DNA of 64,000 nt from Dongia_A sp035695765. GTDB lineage: Bacteria > Pseudomonadota > Alphaproteobacteria > Dongiales > Dongiaceae. The notes beneath the pieces are model-generated. The model did no database searches. It was not told the DNA's origin and saw only the letters and a list, made by a program, of their open reading frames with translations. Shown here one piece after another: positions 8,848 through 17,582 of the stretch; position 1 is the first letter of the stretch, and every line of letters begins with the position of its first letter. Location of the stretch: the NCBI GenBank assembly GCA_035695765.1, contig DASRRI010000078.1, positions 1 through 64,000 of the forward strand, given 5' to 3'. The position numbers and the translations under genes were made by a program.

Positions 8848-8868
8848 CTCGATGTCTCCTTTCCGTGT

Positions 8869-10286
8869 CTATTCGGCCAGCATGGCCTGGGTTTCCTGGG
8901 CCAGCGCTGTCCGGATTTCATCGTCTTCCTGCATCGCAGTGGCGAATCCGGTGTGATCCAGGCCGGCGATTTCGACTTCGCGTGGTATCCGGAGCAGGCC
9001 GAAATGCTTCAATATCCAGGAGAGGACATAGCCGGGGATGAACCCCAGGACCCAGAACATGATGATGGCGCCGATGAACTGGCCCCAGGGCGTAACCCTG
9101 GCCCAGGACTCGGTGTGACCCAGCAGCGCGTCAGGCGAGGATGGATAGCCCCAGAGCACGAAACCGACTGCGACCACGCCAAGGAACCCGGTGTAGCCGT
9201 GCACGGCGACTGCGCCGACCGCATCGTCGATTTTGAACTTCCGCTCTACCCAGTAGTGCATCTTGTAGATGATCACGACGATGATGGCCGCGATGATCAA
9301 GGCTTGGATGGGTGGTAAAGGTCGTTGCCCGCAGACGTGCCGATAACGCCCGCTAGACCGCCGGAGAAGGTCCAGTACGGGTCCTCCTTCGACACGATGT
9401 AGCCGGCCATGAGGCCGCCGCTGAGCGCCATGATGAAGTTGAAGGTGATCGCGCTGAGCGTGGTGGCTTGCAGGTAGATATTGGTGGCGGAGTAGAACAC
9501 GCCGTCACCGGCCTGCACGTCGAAGATCGGAATGTTGCAGGCCGCGTAGAAGCCCCAGAACCCGGTATAGATCAGGAACAGACCGATGCAGACTAGCCAG
9601 GGGTTCTGCGGTGGGATGCTGCGCGGCGTTCCATCCGGCTTGAACTTGCCGATACGCGGGCCAAGGTTGATCAGCACCGCAAGGCAGGTGCCGCCGGCGA
9701 TCGCGTGGACGACGCCGGATGCATAGGCATCATGATAGCCGAGGATCTGTACCATCCAGCCCGCCGGGTGCCAGCCCCAAGCCGCGTCGATGATCCAGGT
9801 GACGGAACCCAGCATGACCGCGATGAGCCAGAAGGCGCCGGACCGCACGCGCTCGATGATCGAGCCCGAGACGATCGAGGCCGTGGTCCAGGAGAACAAC
9901 AGGAAGGCCGCCCAGAACACGCCGTTGAGACGCGCCCACAAGGCGGTATCCGCGTCGGTGATCGTGCCTTGGACCGGCTTGCCGCCCATATGCGCGGCCA
10001 TCAGTTCGTTCCACGGCAATGCGAAGGTCGCCGGCGCAAATCCGCCCGTTATGCCTGGGCCGTTGACCATCGAGGAATAGAACCACCAGCCGAACAGATA
10101 GAAGGTGACGCCGACGGTCGGGATGACCATGGCGTTCTTCATCAGCGTGGTCATGTGGTTCTTGCGCCGCGAGACGCCGACTTCATACGTGCAGAAGCCG
10201 ACATGGATCAGGAACATCAGGACAACGGTGATCCAATAGTAGAATTCGGTGAACAGGACGTTTAACGCAGTTGCCAAGTCGCTCAT
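8869..10286 (-). pseudogene. amt: Ammonium transporter Amt, frameshifted near 9310
   Basis: The frame from 10286 gives 329 residues of a typical Amt/MEP channel, including GYHDAYASGVVHAIAG with the first pore histidine and GFWGFYAACN. It stops at 9297 after DLYHPSKP. The next frame (to 8869) continues the family pattern exactly, with KIDDAVGAVAVHGYTG holding the second pore histidine. Adding one C to the CCC at 9310-9312 (minus strand) restores DLYHPIQALIIAA. The joined protein would have about 471 residues. Either the gene is broken, or a base was missed in a homopolymer, or frameshifting occurs. An AT-rich region upstream (10287-10470) should carry its promoter. Confidence 0.85.
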
Positions 10287-10474
10287 GACTCCCCCTTGTT
10301 CATGGCATCCGGTTGAAAGATGCGATCAAGGCCCGACCAAGAAAGGCGGTCGGTGAAGGATGCAGCGGATGCTGCCTGCCAATATTTTGGGGATATTTTG
10401 ACTGTATTATGCCATATGTGGTATTCATCGGCTAACGAGAATAAAATCCAGGACTCCACGAGCCGCCAAATAAG

Positions 10475-10505
10475 AAGCGGCGCGAAGCCGTTCCTCGCGC
10501 CGCTT
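10475..10505 (-). terminator. Hairpin between gmaS and amt
   Basis: AAGCGGCGCGA (10475-10485) pairs perfectly with TCGCGCCGCTT (10495-10505) across a 9-base loop. On the minus strand it is followed by CTTATTTGG, a modest U tract. It lies 26 bases past the gmaS stop and makes amt a separate transcript. Confidence 0.65.
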
Positions 10506-10530
10506 TGATCTAAGATCGACGATGGCGGTT

Positions 10531-11838
10531 CTAGCAATCGAGCGTGTTCTGCCGCTCCCACTCGGTCAGGTGCCGGGTGTAAGAGTTCCATTCTGTCGTC
10601 TTCATGGTGCAATAGGACTCGATGAAGCTGTCGCCGAAATAGCTGCGCAATGACTTGCTGTCTTCGGTCGCGCGGATGGCGTCGAGCAGGTTGAGCGGCA
10701 GTTTGCGGCCGTTCTTCACCTTGTGACCGTCGGTATACATGTTGATGTCGAGCCGCTCTCCCGGATCGCGCTTGTTATCGATGCCATCCAATCCCGCCGC
10801 CAGGATGCCGGCCTGCAGCAGATAGGGGTTGGTCGCGCCGTCGGCGAGCCGCAGCTCGAACCGGCCGGCATCGGGGATGCGCACCATATGGGTGCGGTTG
10901 TTCCCGGTATAGGTGATCGTGTTGGGTGCCCAGGTGGCGCCGGAGGTAGTCCGCGGCGCGTTGATGCGCTTGTAGGAGTTGACGGTGGGATTGAAGATCG
11001 AGCACAACGCTTGCGTGTTGTGCATGATGCCGCCCAGGAACTGATAGGCCAGCGTCGATAGGCCGAGCTCGCCCTTGGCATCGGCGAACAGATTGGTCTT
11101 GCCGCTCTGGTCCCAGACCGAAACGTGGGCGTGGCAGCCATTTCCGGTCAGGTTGACGAAAGGCTTGGGCATGAAGGTCGCACGCAGCCCGTGCTTCTCG
11201 GCAATCGTCTTGGTCATGTACTTGAAAAAGACGTGCCGGTCCGCCGTCAGCAGGCAATCGTCATAGTGCCAGTTCATCTCGAACTGGCCATTGGCGTCCT
11301 CGTGGTCGTTCTGGTACGGCTTCCAGCCCAAGCCAAGCATGGCATCGCAGATCTCTGTGATGACGTCGTAGCGCCGCATCAGCGCCTGCTGGTCGTAGCA
11401 GGGCTTTTCCTGCGTGTCGGCGGCATCGGAGATGCTCTTGCCGTCGGGCGTGATCAGGAAATACTCGCACTCCACGCCGCTCTTCATGCGGTGCCCGTTC
11501 TTGGCGGCCAGACCGATCATCTTCTTCAGTTGCGCGCGCGGGCTATCCGCGACCTCCTTGCCATCCATCCACAGATCGCTGGCGAGCCAGCCCACCTCCG
11601 GCTTCCACGGCAGCTGGATGAGGCTGTCGGGATCGGGCTTGGCGAACAAATCGGGATGCGCCGGCGTCATGTCCAGCCAAGTGGCAAAGCCGGCGAAGCC
11701 AGCGCCATTCTCCTGCATGTCGGCGATCGCGGCGGCCGGTGCGAGCTTGGCGCGCAGCACGCCGAACAGGTCCGTATAGCTGATCAGGAAATATTTTATA
11801 TTGCGCTCTTTGGCGATCTTGGCGAGATCGGTACTCAC
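10531..11838 (-). CDS. gmaS: Gamma-glutamylmethylamide synthetase (glutamine synthetase type III/GlnT-like)
   Basis: The protein has 435 residues, shorter than GlnA, with glutamine synthetase features: an N-terminal beta-grasp start, VECEYFLI, the catalytic-core loop TGNGCHAHVSVW near residue 230, NRTHMVRIP, and RFELRLADGATNPYL. Members of this GlnT/GMAS subgroup ligate glutamate with methylamine using ATP to give gamma-glutamylmethylamide. The assignment over true glutamine synthesis rests on the adjacent mgsABC and mgdABCD genes. It lies 54 bases after mgsC and is probably the last gene of the mgs operon, with a hairpin following. Confidence 0.82.
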   Translation of the reverse strand: MSTDLAKIAKERNIKYFLISYTDLFGVLRAKLAPAAAIADMQENGAGFAGFATWLDMTPAHPDLFAKPDPDSLIQLPWKPEVGWLASDLWMDGKEVADSPRAQLKKMIGLAAKNGHRMKSGVECEYFLITPDGKSISDAADTQEKPCYDQQALMRRYDVITEICDAMLGLGWKPYQNDHEDANGQFEMNWHYDDCLLTADRHVFFKYMTKTIAEKHGLRATFMPKPFVNLTGNGCHAHVSVWDQSGKTNLFADAKGELGLSTLAYQFLGGIMHNTQALCSIFNPTVNSYKRINAPRTTSGATWAPNTITYTGNNRTHMVRIPDAGRFELRLADGATNPYLLQAGILAAGLDGIDNKRDPGERLDINMYTDGHKVKNGRKLPLNLLDAIRATEDSKSLRSYFGDSFIESYCTMKTTEWNSYTRHLTEWERQNTLDC

Positions 11839-11892
11839 GGTAACCTCCCCTCGGAATGGGCTATGATCATGGCCGGCGGACGGATGACGAGC

Positions 11893-13221
11893 TTACATCC
11901 CGTTCTTGCCTGGTATCCAGTTGGTTCCGGCGAGCGGCACGCCCGCCATGGCCGCAGCCTCCACGGTCAGCGCGACCAGGTCATCCGGCTCCAGATTGTG
12001 CACATGGCTCTTGCCGCAAGCGCGCGCGATGATTTGGGTTTCCATCGTCAACACGGCCAGATAATTGGCGAGGCGCTTGCCGGCCTTGACCGGGTCCAGG
12101 CGCTTTGCAAGGTCCGGATCCTGTGTGGTGATGCCGGCCGGGTCGCGGCCCTCGTGCCAATCGTCATAGCAGCCGGCGGTGGTGCCGAGCTTCTTGTATT
12201 CCTCTTCCCAATGCGGGTCGTTGTCGCCGAGTGCGATCAGCGCGGCCGTGCCGATGGCGACCGCATCGGCGCCAAGGGCCAGGGCCTTCGCCACGTCCGC
12301 GCCATTGCGGATGCCGCCGGAGACGATGAGCTGCACCTTGCGATGCATGTCCAAATCTTGCAGCGCCTGCACCGCCGGACGGATGGCAGCCAGGATCGGC
12401 AGCCCGACATGCTCGATGAAGACGTCCTGAGTCGCGGCTGTCCCACCTTGCATGCCGTCCAGCACGACGACATCGGCGCCAGACTTCACCGCGAGCGCGG
12501 TGTCGAAATAGGGCCGCGTCGCGCCGACCTTCACATAGATCGGCTTTTCCCAATCGGTGATCTCCCGCAGCTCCTGGATCTTGATGGTGAGGTCGTCGGG
12601 TCCGGTCCAATCAGGATGGCGGCAGGCGGAACGCTGATCGATGCCGACGGGAAGGGTGCGCATCTTGGCGACGCGCTCGGTGATCTTCTGGCCCAGCAGC
12701 ATGCCGCCGCCGCCCGGCTTCGCGCCCTGGCCGACCACCACTTCGATCGCATCGGCTTTGCGCAGATCCTCAGGGTTCATGCCGTAGCGCGAGGGCAGCA
12801 GCTGATATACTAGAGTTTTAGAGGAGAGGCGTTCCTCCGGCGTCATGCCGCCATCGCCAGTCGTAGTGCTGGTGCCCATCTGGCTGGCCCCGCGGCCCAG
12901 CGCTTCCTTGGCGTTGCCGGACAGCGCGCCGAAGCTCATGCCGGCGATCGTGACCGGGATCTTGAGCTGGATCGGCTTCTTGGCGAAGCGGGCGCCGAGC
13001 ACCACGTCCGTCCCGCACTTCTCGCGATAGCCTTCCAGCGGATAGCGTGAGATCGAGGCGCCGAGGAACAGCAGATCGTCGAAATGCGGCACCTTGCGCT
13101 TCGCGCCTGCCCCGCGAATGTCATAGATGCCGGTCTGCGCGGCGCGATGGATCTCCGCCACCGAATGCGGATCGAACGTCGCCGACCAGCGCGGCGGCGT
13201 GTAGAAGGGCGTGGAGCTCAT
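11893..13221 (-). CDS. mgsC: N-methylglutamate synthase subunit C (glutamate-synthase-like FMN domain)
   Basis: The 442-residue protein matches the FMN-binding barrel of glutamate synthase: PVTIAGMSFGALSGNAKEALGRGA, GGGMLLGQKI, VDGMQGGTAATQ-like loop, and ISGGIRNGADVAKALALGADAVAIGT. The region where GltS carries three Fe-S cysteines (here near AGCYDDW...GITTQDPDL) keeps only one Cys, so the 3Fe-4S cluster is not evident there. With MgsA and MgsB it would form N-methylglutamate synthase, making N-methylglutamate from gamma-glutamylmethylamide. GAGGGAC precedes the ATG. The same family is also named GlxD in rhizobia. Confidence 0.82.
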   Translation of the reverse strand: MSSTPFYTPPRWSATFDPHSVAEIHRAAQTGIYDIRGAGAKRKVPHFDDLLFLGASISRYPLEGYREKCGTDVVLGARFAKKPIQLKIPVTIAGMSFGALSGNAKEALGRGASQMGTSTTTGDGGMTPEERLSSKTLVYQLLPSRYGMNPEDLRKADAIEVVVGQGAKPGGGGMLLGQKITERVAKMRTLPVGIDQRSACRHPDWTGPDDLTIKIQELREITDWEKPIYVKVGATRPYFDTALAVKSGADVVVLDGMQGGTAATQDVFIEHVGLPILAAIRPAVQALQDLDMHRKVQLIVSGGIRNGADVAKALALGADAVAIGTAALIALGDNDPHWEEEYKKLGTTAGCYDDWHEGRDPAGITTQDPDLAKRLDPVKAGKRLANYLAVLTMETQIIARACGKSHVHNLEPDDLVALTVEAAAMAGVPLAGTNWIPGKNGM

Positions 13222-13230
13222 CAGTGTCCC

Positions 13231-13281
13231 TCAATACGCATCGACATTATCGACATCAGTAAGCGTCGACGTTGTCGACAT
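13231..13281 (-). repeat. Tandem duplication of the mgsB 3' end
   Basis: Two 26-bp units, 13256-13281 (the real mgsB end) and 13231-13256, both encode VDNVDAY followed by TGA. They differ at five positions and all five are synonymous third-base changes. The second unit lies in the gap before mgsC and is not translated in the mgsB frame. Confidence 0.9.
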
Positions 13282-13939
13282 GGAAATTGTAAAGCTTGCG
13301 GGCGGAGCCGTAGCGCTTGAACTTGTGGGGATCGGCCGCAATGCCGGCGCGCTTCAGCAGCTTTTCCAGCTTCGCCAAGTGGTGCGGCGTCATCTTCTTC
13401 TCGACGCAATCGGCGCCCAGGCTCTCGACCCTGCCCTGCACATAGAGCCGCGCCTCATAGGCCGAGTCGCCCAGGTTCGCGCCGGCATCGCCGCACACTA
13501 TGAGTGAGCCGGCCTGCGCCATGAAGGCGCTCATGGCGCCGACGCTGCCGCCGACCACGATGTCGACGCCTTTCATGGAAATGCCGCAGCGCGTGCCGGC
13601 ATCGCCCTCGATGACGATGAGGCCGCCCTGGCCCGTCGCGCCCGCCGCAGCGCTGGCATTGCCCTTCACGCGCACTTCGCCGGACATGATGTTCTCAGCG
13701 AGGCCGACTCCGCATTGGCCGTTCACGACGATCGTCGCTTCCTGATTCATGCCGCCGCAGTAATAGCCGATATGGCCCTCTATCTGGACCTCGATCGGCT
13801 GGGTCAGGCCGACGGCGCAGGCATGCTCGCCGTGCAGATTGATCAGCTTCCAGAGCCGTTCATTGGTGTCCTTGGGCAGTTTCTGCAGCCGGCTGTTGAC
13901 TTCACGCAGCGGCGTCTTGGACAAATCGATGACGTTCAT
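13256..13939 (-). CDS. mgsB: N-methylglutamate synthase subunit B (GXGXG domain)
   Basis: The start is the ATG at 13939, one base after the mgsA stop. The open frame upstream of it is a shadow of mgsA. The 227-residue protein carries the repeated Gly-rich beta-helix of the C-terminal glutamate synthase domain (GHIGYYCGGMNQEATIVVNGQCG, GNASAAAGATGQGG, GDAGTRCGISMKG). This domain is structural and links the amidase and FMN modules in GltS. Here it is a free subunit, as in MgsB/GlxC. Its last codons are duplicated downstream (13231-13281). Confidence 0.85.
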   Translation of the reverse strand: MNVIDLSKTPLREVNSRLQKLPKDTNERLWKLINLHGEHACAVGLTQPIEVQIEGHIGYYCGGMNQEATIVVNGQCGVGLAENIMSGEVRVKGNASAAAGATGQGGLIVIEGDAGTRCGISMKGVDIVVGGSVGAMSAFMAQAGSLIVCGDAGANLGDSAYEARLYVQGRVESLGADCVEKKMTPHHLAKLEKLLKRAGIAADPHKFKRYGSARKLYNFHVDNVDAY

Positions 13940-13940
13940 C

Positions 13941-14840
13941 TCAGTGGAGGCTCCAGGTATAGACGGTCGCCGGAGCCGGTTCCCAGATCTTCGCCTTCTC
14001 GATATCGGGCAGGTACGCGAGGGAGCGGAACTCCGATGCCATCGCCACCCAATCGTCGTTCTCCGCCAGCACCGCCGGCTTGCAGGCGATGCCGTCGCGC
14101 ACCACCGCGAAGCCGTCCTTGGTGCCCATGGTGAAGGTGAAGAAGCCATCGAGGTCGGTGAGGCCCGCCTCCAGCGCTTCCTTCAGGGTCGCGCCCTCGC
14201 TGAGGCGATAGGCGAAATAGCGCGCGGCGACTTCCGAATCATTGTCGGTGTCGAAGCTCTGGCCCTGCTTCTTCAGCCATTTGCGCAGGTTGTTGTGGTT
14301 GCTGAGCGAGCCGTTGTGCACCAGGCACATGTCCGGCGCGGGCGTGAAGGGGTGCGAATGCTCGGTCGTCACCGCGCTTTCCGTCGCCATGCGGGTGTGG
14401 CCGATAGCATGCGTGCCGGCCATTGCCTTGAGGCCGTATTTCTTGGCAACCGTGCCCGGCAGGCCCATGTCCTTGTAGACTTCCATGAGCTTGCCGTAGC
14501 CCATGATCCGCACATCGGTCCGGTTGGCATGCAGCCAGTCGATCACTGCGGTCTCGCTGGTCTCCGCGACCAGCAGCGCGTGATTACCCTTCTGGGCGAC
14601 ATCGGTCTCGACGTTGAGGGCCGCGCCCAGATCGCCCGCCAGCTTGCGCCAGGGATAGGCTTCATCGGCATTGAACAGGGTGAGCTTGCTGCGGCCCTGC
14701 GCGACCGGGCTGTGATAGACCGCGATGCCGGCGCTGTCCGGCCCGCGCTCGGTCATGCCGACCAGCATGGTCTCGACATGGGCGCCGAGCTTGGACTGCA
14801 AAGCCGGGTTCTTCAGGAACAATCCGACGATACCGCACAT
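13941..14840 (-). CDS. mgsA: N-methylglutamate synthase subunit A (class II amidotransferase)
   Basis: The 299-residue protein starts MCGIVGLF, with Cys2 as the N-terminal nucleophile exposed after Met removal. Further Ntn-amidotransferase landmarks are TERGPDSAGIAVY, GHTRMATESAV and HNGSLSNHNNLR. The domain hydrolyses a gamma-glutamyl amide bond and channels the released amine to the synthase site; here the amide would be gamma-glutamylmethylamide. It is the first gene of the mgsABC-gmaS run. A candidate operator lies 91 bases upstream. Confidence 0.85.
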   Translation of the reverse strand: MCGIVGLFLKNPALQSKLGAHVETMLVGMTERGPDSAGIAVYHSPVAQGRSKLTLFNADEAYPWRKLAGDLGAALNVETDVAQKGNHALLVAETSETAVIDWLHANRTDVRIMGYGKLMEVYKDMGLPGTVAKKYGLKAMAGTHAIGHTRMATESAVTTEHSHPFTPAPDMCLVHNGSLSNHNNLRKWLKKQGQSFDTDNDSEVAARYFAYRLSEGATLKEALEAGLTDLDGFFTFTMGTKDGFAVVRDGIACKPAVLAENDDWVAMASEFRSLAYLPDIEKAKIWEPAPATVYTWSLH

Positions 14841-14930
14841 GGCGCTTCGACCTCATTCTCAAGGCATGGGAAATCCAACGGAGCCAAGATAGTGCCGGCC
14901 GAGCCCTAGCGCAAGCCTTGTGAAACTTTT

Positions 14931-14945
14931 TTTACTGTGGGTAAA
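14931..14945. promoter_or_regulatory. Inverted repeat upstream of mgsA, possible regulator site
   Basis: TTTAC-N5-GTAAA forms a perfect 5-bp inverted repeat in the AT-rich gap between the XRE regulator gene and mgsA. The flanks add a poly-T/A run. It is well placed to control mgsABC-gmaS. The cognate protein is inferred to be the XRE-cupin regulator encoded next to it. Confidence 0.4.
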
Positions 14946-14960
14946 CGACCGGTTAAGGCG

Positions 14961-15719
14961 CTATTCGTTGCCGCGGGTATAGCAAATGACCGACAGATAG
15001 CGCGCCGGGAGCTTGCGCAGCTCCTCCGGACCATGCGGCACGTCGGCATCGAAATAGAGGCTGTCACCCGGCTGCAGCAGGTAGGTCTTGTCGCCGTGGC
15101 GATAGCCGACCTCGCCCTCCAGCATGAACAGGAACTCGACGCCCTCGTGCTGGAAAATGGGAAAGACGTCGGAATCCTTGCTGAGGGTGATGAGGTAAGG
15201 CTCGACCGCCAGCACGCGGCTGAAGGAATGGCCCAGCAGCTGATACTGATGGCCGGCGCGGGTTCCGCGCCGCTCGATCGGCAGCCCCTGGCCCGCTTTC
15301 ACGAAGGTGGCGCTGCGCTCCTCCTCGAACCGGCGGAAGAAACTCGTCACCGGCACCTGCAAGGCGCGGGACAATTCGGTCAAGGTGGCGAGCGAGGGCG
15401 AGGTCTGGCCGTTCTCGATCTTGGACAGCATGCCGGCGGACATGTTGGCGCTCTGCGCCAGCTGCGTGACCGTCATGCCGAGCTGGTGGCGGAAGGCGCG
15501 CACTTCGCGTCCGATCGCCGATTCCAGCCGCGTTGCGCGCGGTTCGACGTGATGCGGGTCCTGGAATTGCGGCGGCCCGCCATTACCACCCTTGAGGGCA
15601 GCGGATTTCTTGACCGAGGTGGAACTCGCGCCTGGCCGCTCGGTCGTCGGTTTGCTGGCGGACTTCGCTTCCGCGCGCCGCGTTTCCTTCATTTCGGCCT
15701 CATCCCAAGGTCGGACCAA
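14961..15719 (-). CDS. XRE family regulator with C-terminal cupin domain
   Basis: The protein has 252 residues. About 60 N-terminal residues are charged and probably disordered. A helix-turn-helix follows (LGMTVTQLAQSANMSAGMLSKIENGQ, about residues 80-105) and then a small-molecule-binding cupin (about 165-245) with HEGVEFLFMLEGEVGYRHGD and LQPGDSLYFDADVPHG. This is the PuuR-like arrangement, common next to amine catabolic genes. An ATG at 15692 is an alternative start. It probably responds to methylamine, N-methylglutamate or a related metabolite, which is inference from its position between mgs and mgd genes. Confidence 0.85.
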   Translation of the reverse strand: MVRPWDEAEMKETRRAEAKSASKPTTERPGASSTSVKKSAALKGGNGGPPQFQDPHHVEPRATRLESAIGREVRAFRHQLGMTVTQLAQSANMSAGMLSKIENGQTSPSLATLTELSRALQVPVTSFFRRFEEERSATFVKAGQGLPIERRGTRAGHQYQLLGHSFSRVLAVEPYLITLSKDSDVFPIFQHEGVEFLFMLEGEVGYRHGDKTYLLQPGDSLYFDADVPHGPEELRKLPARYLSVICYTRGNE

Positions 15720-15795
15720 CTCGGTACATGCGGCACCATAGCCCGAGGGTCGCCCGCCGTCATGGGGCTTTCGGCGCCTTGCGGCCTCTGTAGTG

Positions 15796-16854
15796 CTAGC
15801 TCGCCTTGCGGTCGTCGCGCGGCGATAAGCCGTAATGACGCCGGTAAACCTTGGCGAAATGCGATAGCGAGACGAAGCCGCAGGCGATCGCGACCTCCGC
15901 TACCGACATGTCTGTTTGCCGCAGCATGCGCCGCGCGCGCTCCAGCCTCAGCTGTACATAATACTGCGCGGGCGTAGCACCGAGGTAGCGCTTGCATAGC
16001 CGCTCGAGCTGGCGCTGCGAGACGCCGGTGCGCTGCGTGAGCTCCGACAGTGGTACCGGCTCCTCGATCGCGGCCTCCATGAACGAGACCGCCTTTTGCA
16101 CCACCGAGTTGGTGACACCCATGCCCAGCAGCATGCGGCGCTGATCATCGGCCGCGGCGCGGATGCCGCCATGCAGGAACTGCCCGGAGATCTGCCGCGC
16201 CAAGTCCTGCCCGTGATGCGCGCCGATCAGCTGCAGCATCATGTCGAGCGCGGCGGTCGCCCCGGCGCAGGTGAGGATGCTGCCATCGACCACGAACAGG
16301 TCGTTGCACAACGCGATGTCGGGGAAGGTTTCGGCGAAGCTGTCGGCGTAGTCCCAATGGACAGTGCAGCGCCGGTCTGTCAGCAAACCGGCCCGCGCCA
16401 GCACGAAGCTGCCCGTGCTCACCGCCGCCAGCGCGACGCTGCGGCGCGCCAGGCGGCGCAACACATCCTCGACCGCGCGGAAACGGCGCTGCTCCGCATG
16501 GCTGGCGGCGCAGACCACGACCAAATCGTACTGGCCCTGCTCGAGCGCGGCGACCGACGCAGCGGCGACGGTGATGCCGCTATTGGAATCCACCATGCCG
16601 CCTTCCGGCGCAAACAACTCCCACTCATAGAACTTGGAACCGCTGAGCCGGTTGGCGCCGCGCACCGGCTCGATCACGGAGGCGAACGACATGAGGGCAA
16701 AGCCAGGCACCAGGATGACCGCGACGCGGAACGGCGATTTGGCATTGGTGCGCGGCTTCAAGAAATCCGGCAGCAGGCCCGGCAATGCGCTGCGGTCGGC
16801 CGCCTTCGGCGCAGTGCCTGGCGCCTGAGCCCTGGCCGGCGCCGCGACGTTCAT
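15796..16854 (-). CDS. GlxA-family AraC regulator (DJ-1-like sensor plus HTH)
   Basis: The 352-residue protein has an N-terminal DJ-1/PfpI-like domain (about residues 40-215, with VSTGSFVLARAGLL in the position of the nucleophile elbow and Ser rather than Cys). The C-terminal AraC domain has two helix-turn-helix units (LSELTQRTGVSQRQLERLCKRYLG and MSVAEVAIACGFVSLSHFAKVYRRHYG). The family includes GbdR and CdhR, which regulate methylated-amine catabolism. Its ATG overlaps the mgdD stop by four bases, so it is made with the mgd operon. The 21-bp-spaced repeats upstream of mgdA are a natural target. Confidence 0.88.
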   Translation of the reverse strand: MNVAAPARAQAPGTAPKAADRSALPGLLPDFLKPRTNAKSPFRVAVILVPGFALMSFASVIEPVRGANRLSGSKFYEWELFAPEGGMVDSNSGITVAAASVAALEQGQYDLVVVCAASHAEQRRFRAVEDVLRRLARRSVALAAVSTGSFVLARAGLLTDRRCTVHWDYADSFAETFPDIALCNDLFVVDGSILTCAGATAALDMMLQLIGAHHGQDLARQISGQFLHGGIRAAADDQRRMLLGMGVTNSVVQKAVSFMEAAIEEPVPLSELTQRTGVSQRQLERLCKRYLGATPAQYYVQLRLERARRMLRQTDMSVAEVAIACGFVSLSHFAKVYRRHYGLSPRDDRKAS

Positions 16855-17579
16855 GACTGCAATGTCCGCAAGGCCGCGAGGCCGACGATGCCGCCGTCAT
16901 ATTCGGCGATGGCATCCTCGACGCAGGTCCAGAGATACTCAGCCGACGCCATATCCGCCAGCAGATGATAGGCGAGCGTGCTGCCGAGATCGGCGCGGAT
17001 GATGATGGCGTTCATCTTCGCGACCGAAGTCTGTGCGATGGTGCCCACCGGACACTGACGCGGGCGCAGATCGACACCGCAGATCTTGGCGAACATCTCT
17101 GGCGATTTCTCGCCCGTCACCATGAACCAGGCGTGCGAATCCTGGCGCGGCGTCGGATAGCCCTGCTGCGGCCGCGGCGCGCCGGGCGCCCACTGCCAGG
17201 CAGCGTTGAGCTTTCCGATCAGTTGCCCGGTACCCTGGAGCGAATCCAGCAGGAAGATCTCGGTCGGCGCCAGGCGCGCCGCCAGCTCGCCGTTGGCTTG
17301 CACGTAGGTCTTGTTGCTGTCGGCGCCGATCGCGAGGCCCTGCGCCGTCAGCCATTCGACCGTGCCGCGGCCCTTGACTCCGCAATGCGGCAGGACCGAG
17401 AGATCGGCCAGCGCCATGCGTCGGGCGGTAGCAATTTCATCTTCAGCGGGGGCGGAATAGCGCATGGCGACGGCGCCGCCATTCACTTCGGCGAATTCCG
17501 CGCCGGCGGCAGCCAGCTTGCGATAGATGAAGCTGCGGCGCTTCAGGGTGGCGGGATCGAGATTGGTCAGGCTCGCCAT
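16851..17579 (-). CDS. mgdD: N-methylglutamate dehydrogenase subunit D (SoxG-like)
   Basis: The 242-residue protein resembles the gamma subunit of heterotetrameric sarcosine oxidase, with ADLSVLPHCGVKGRGTVEWL and a C-terminal LADMASAEYLWTCVEDAIAEY. SoxG subunits are related to the folate-binding T-protein fold and help hold the complex together. It is three bases downstream of mgdC and overlaps the araC-type gene. Assignment to N-methylglutamate dehydrogenase rather than sarcosine oxidase depends on the neighbouring mgs and gmaS genes. Confidence 0.75.
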   Translation of the reverse strand: MASLTNLDPATLKRRSFIYRKLAAAGAEFAEVNGGAVAMRYSAPAEDEIATARRMALADLSVLPHCGVKGRGTVEWLTAQGLAIGADSNKTYVQANGELAARLAPTEIFLLDSLQGTGQLIGKLNAAWQWAPGAPRPQQGYPTPRQDSHAWFMVTGEKSPEMFAKICGVDLRPRQCPVGTIAQTSVAKMNAIIIRADLGSTLAYHLLADMASAEYLWTCVEDAIAEYDGGIVGLAALRTLQS

Positions 17580-17582
17580 TGC

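Noticed and set aside
11125..12813. 562-codon plus-strand frame across gmaS and mgsC
   Set aside because: It lies opposite two clear enzymes, has no ribosome binding site and no recognisable domain. Shadow frame.
13256..14149. 297-codon version of mgsB
   Set aside because: The first 70 residues are the shifted reading of the mgsA 3' end. The GXGXG subunit starts at 13939.
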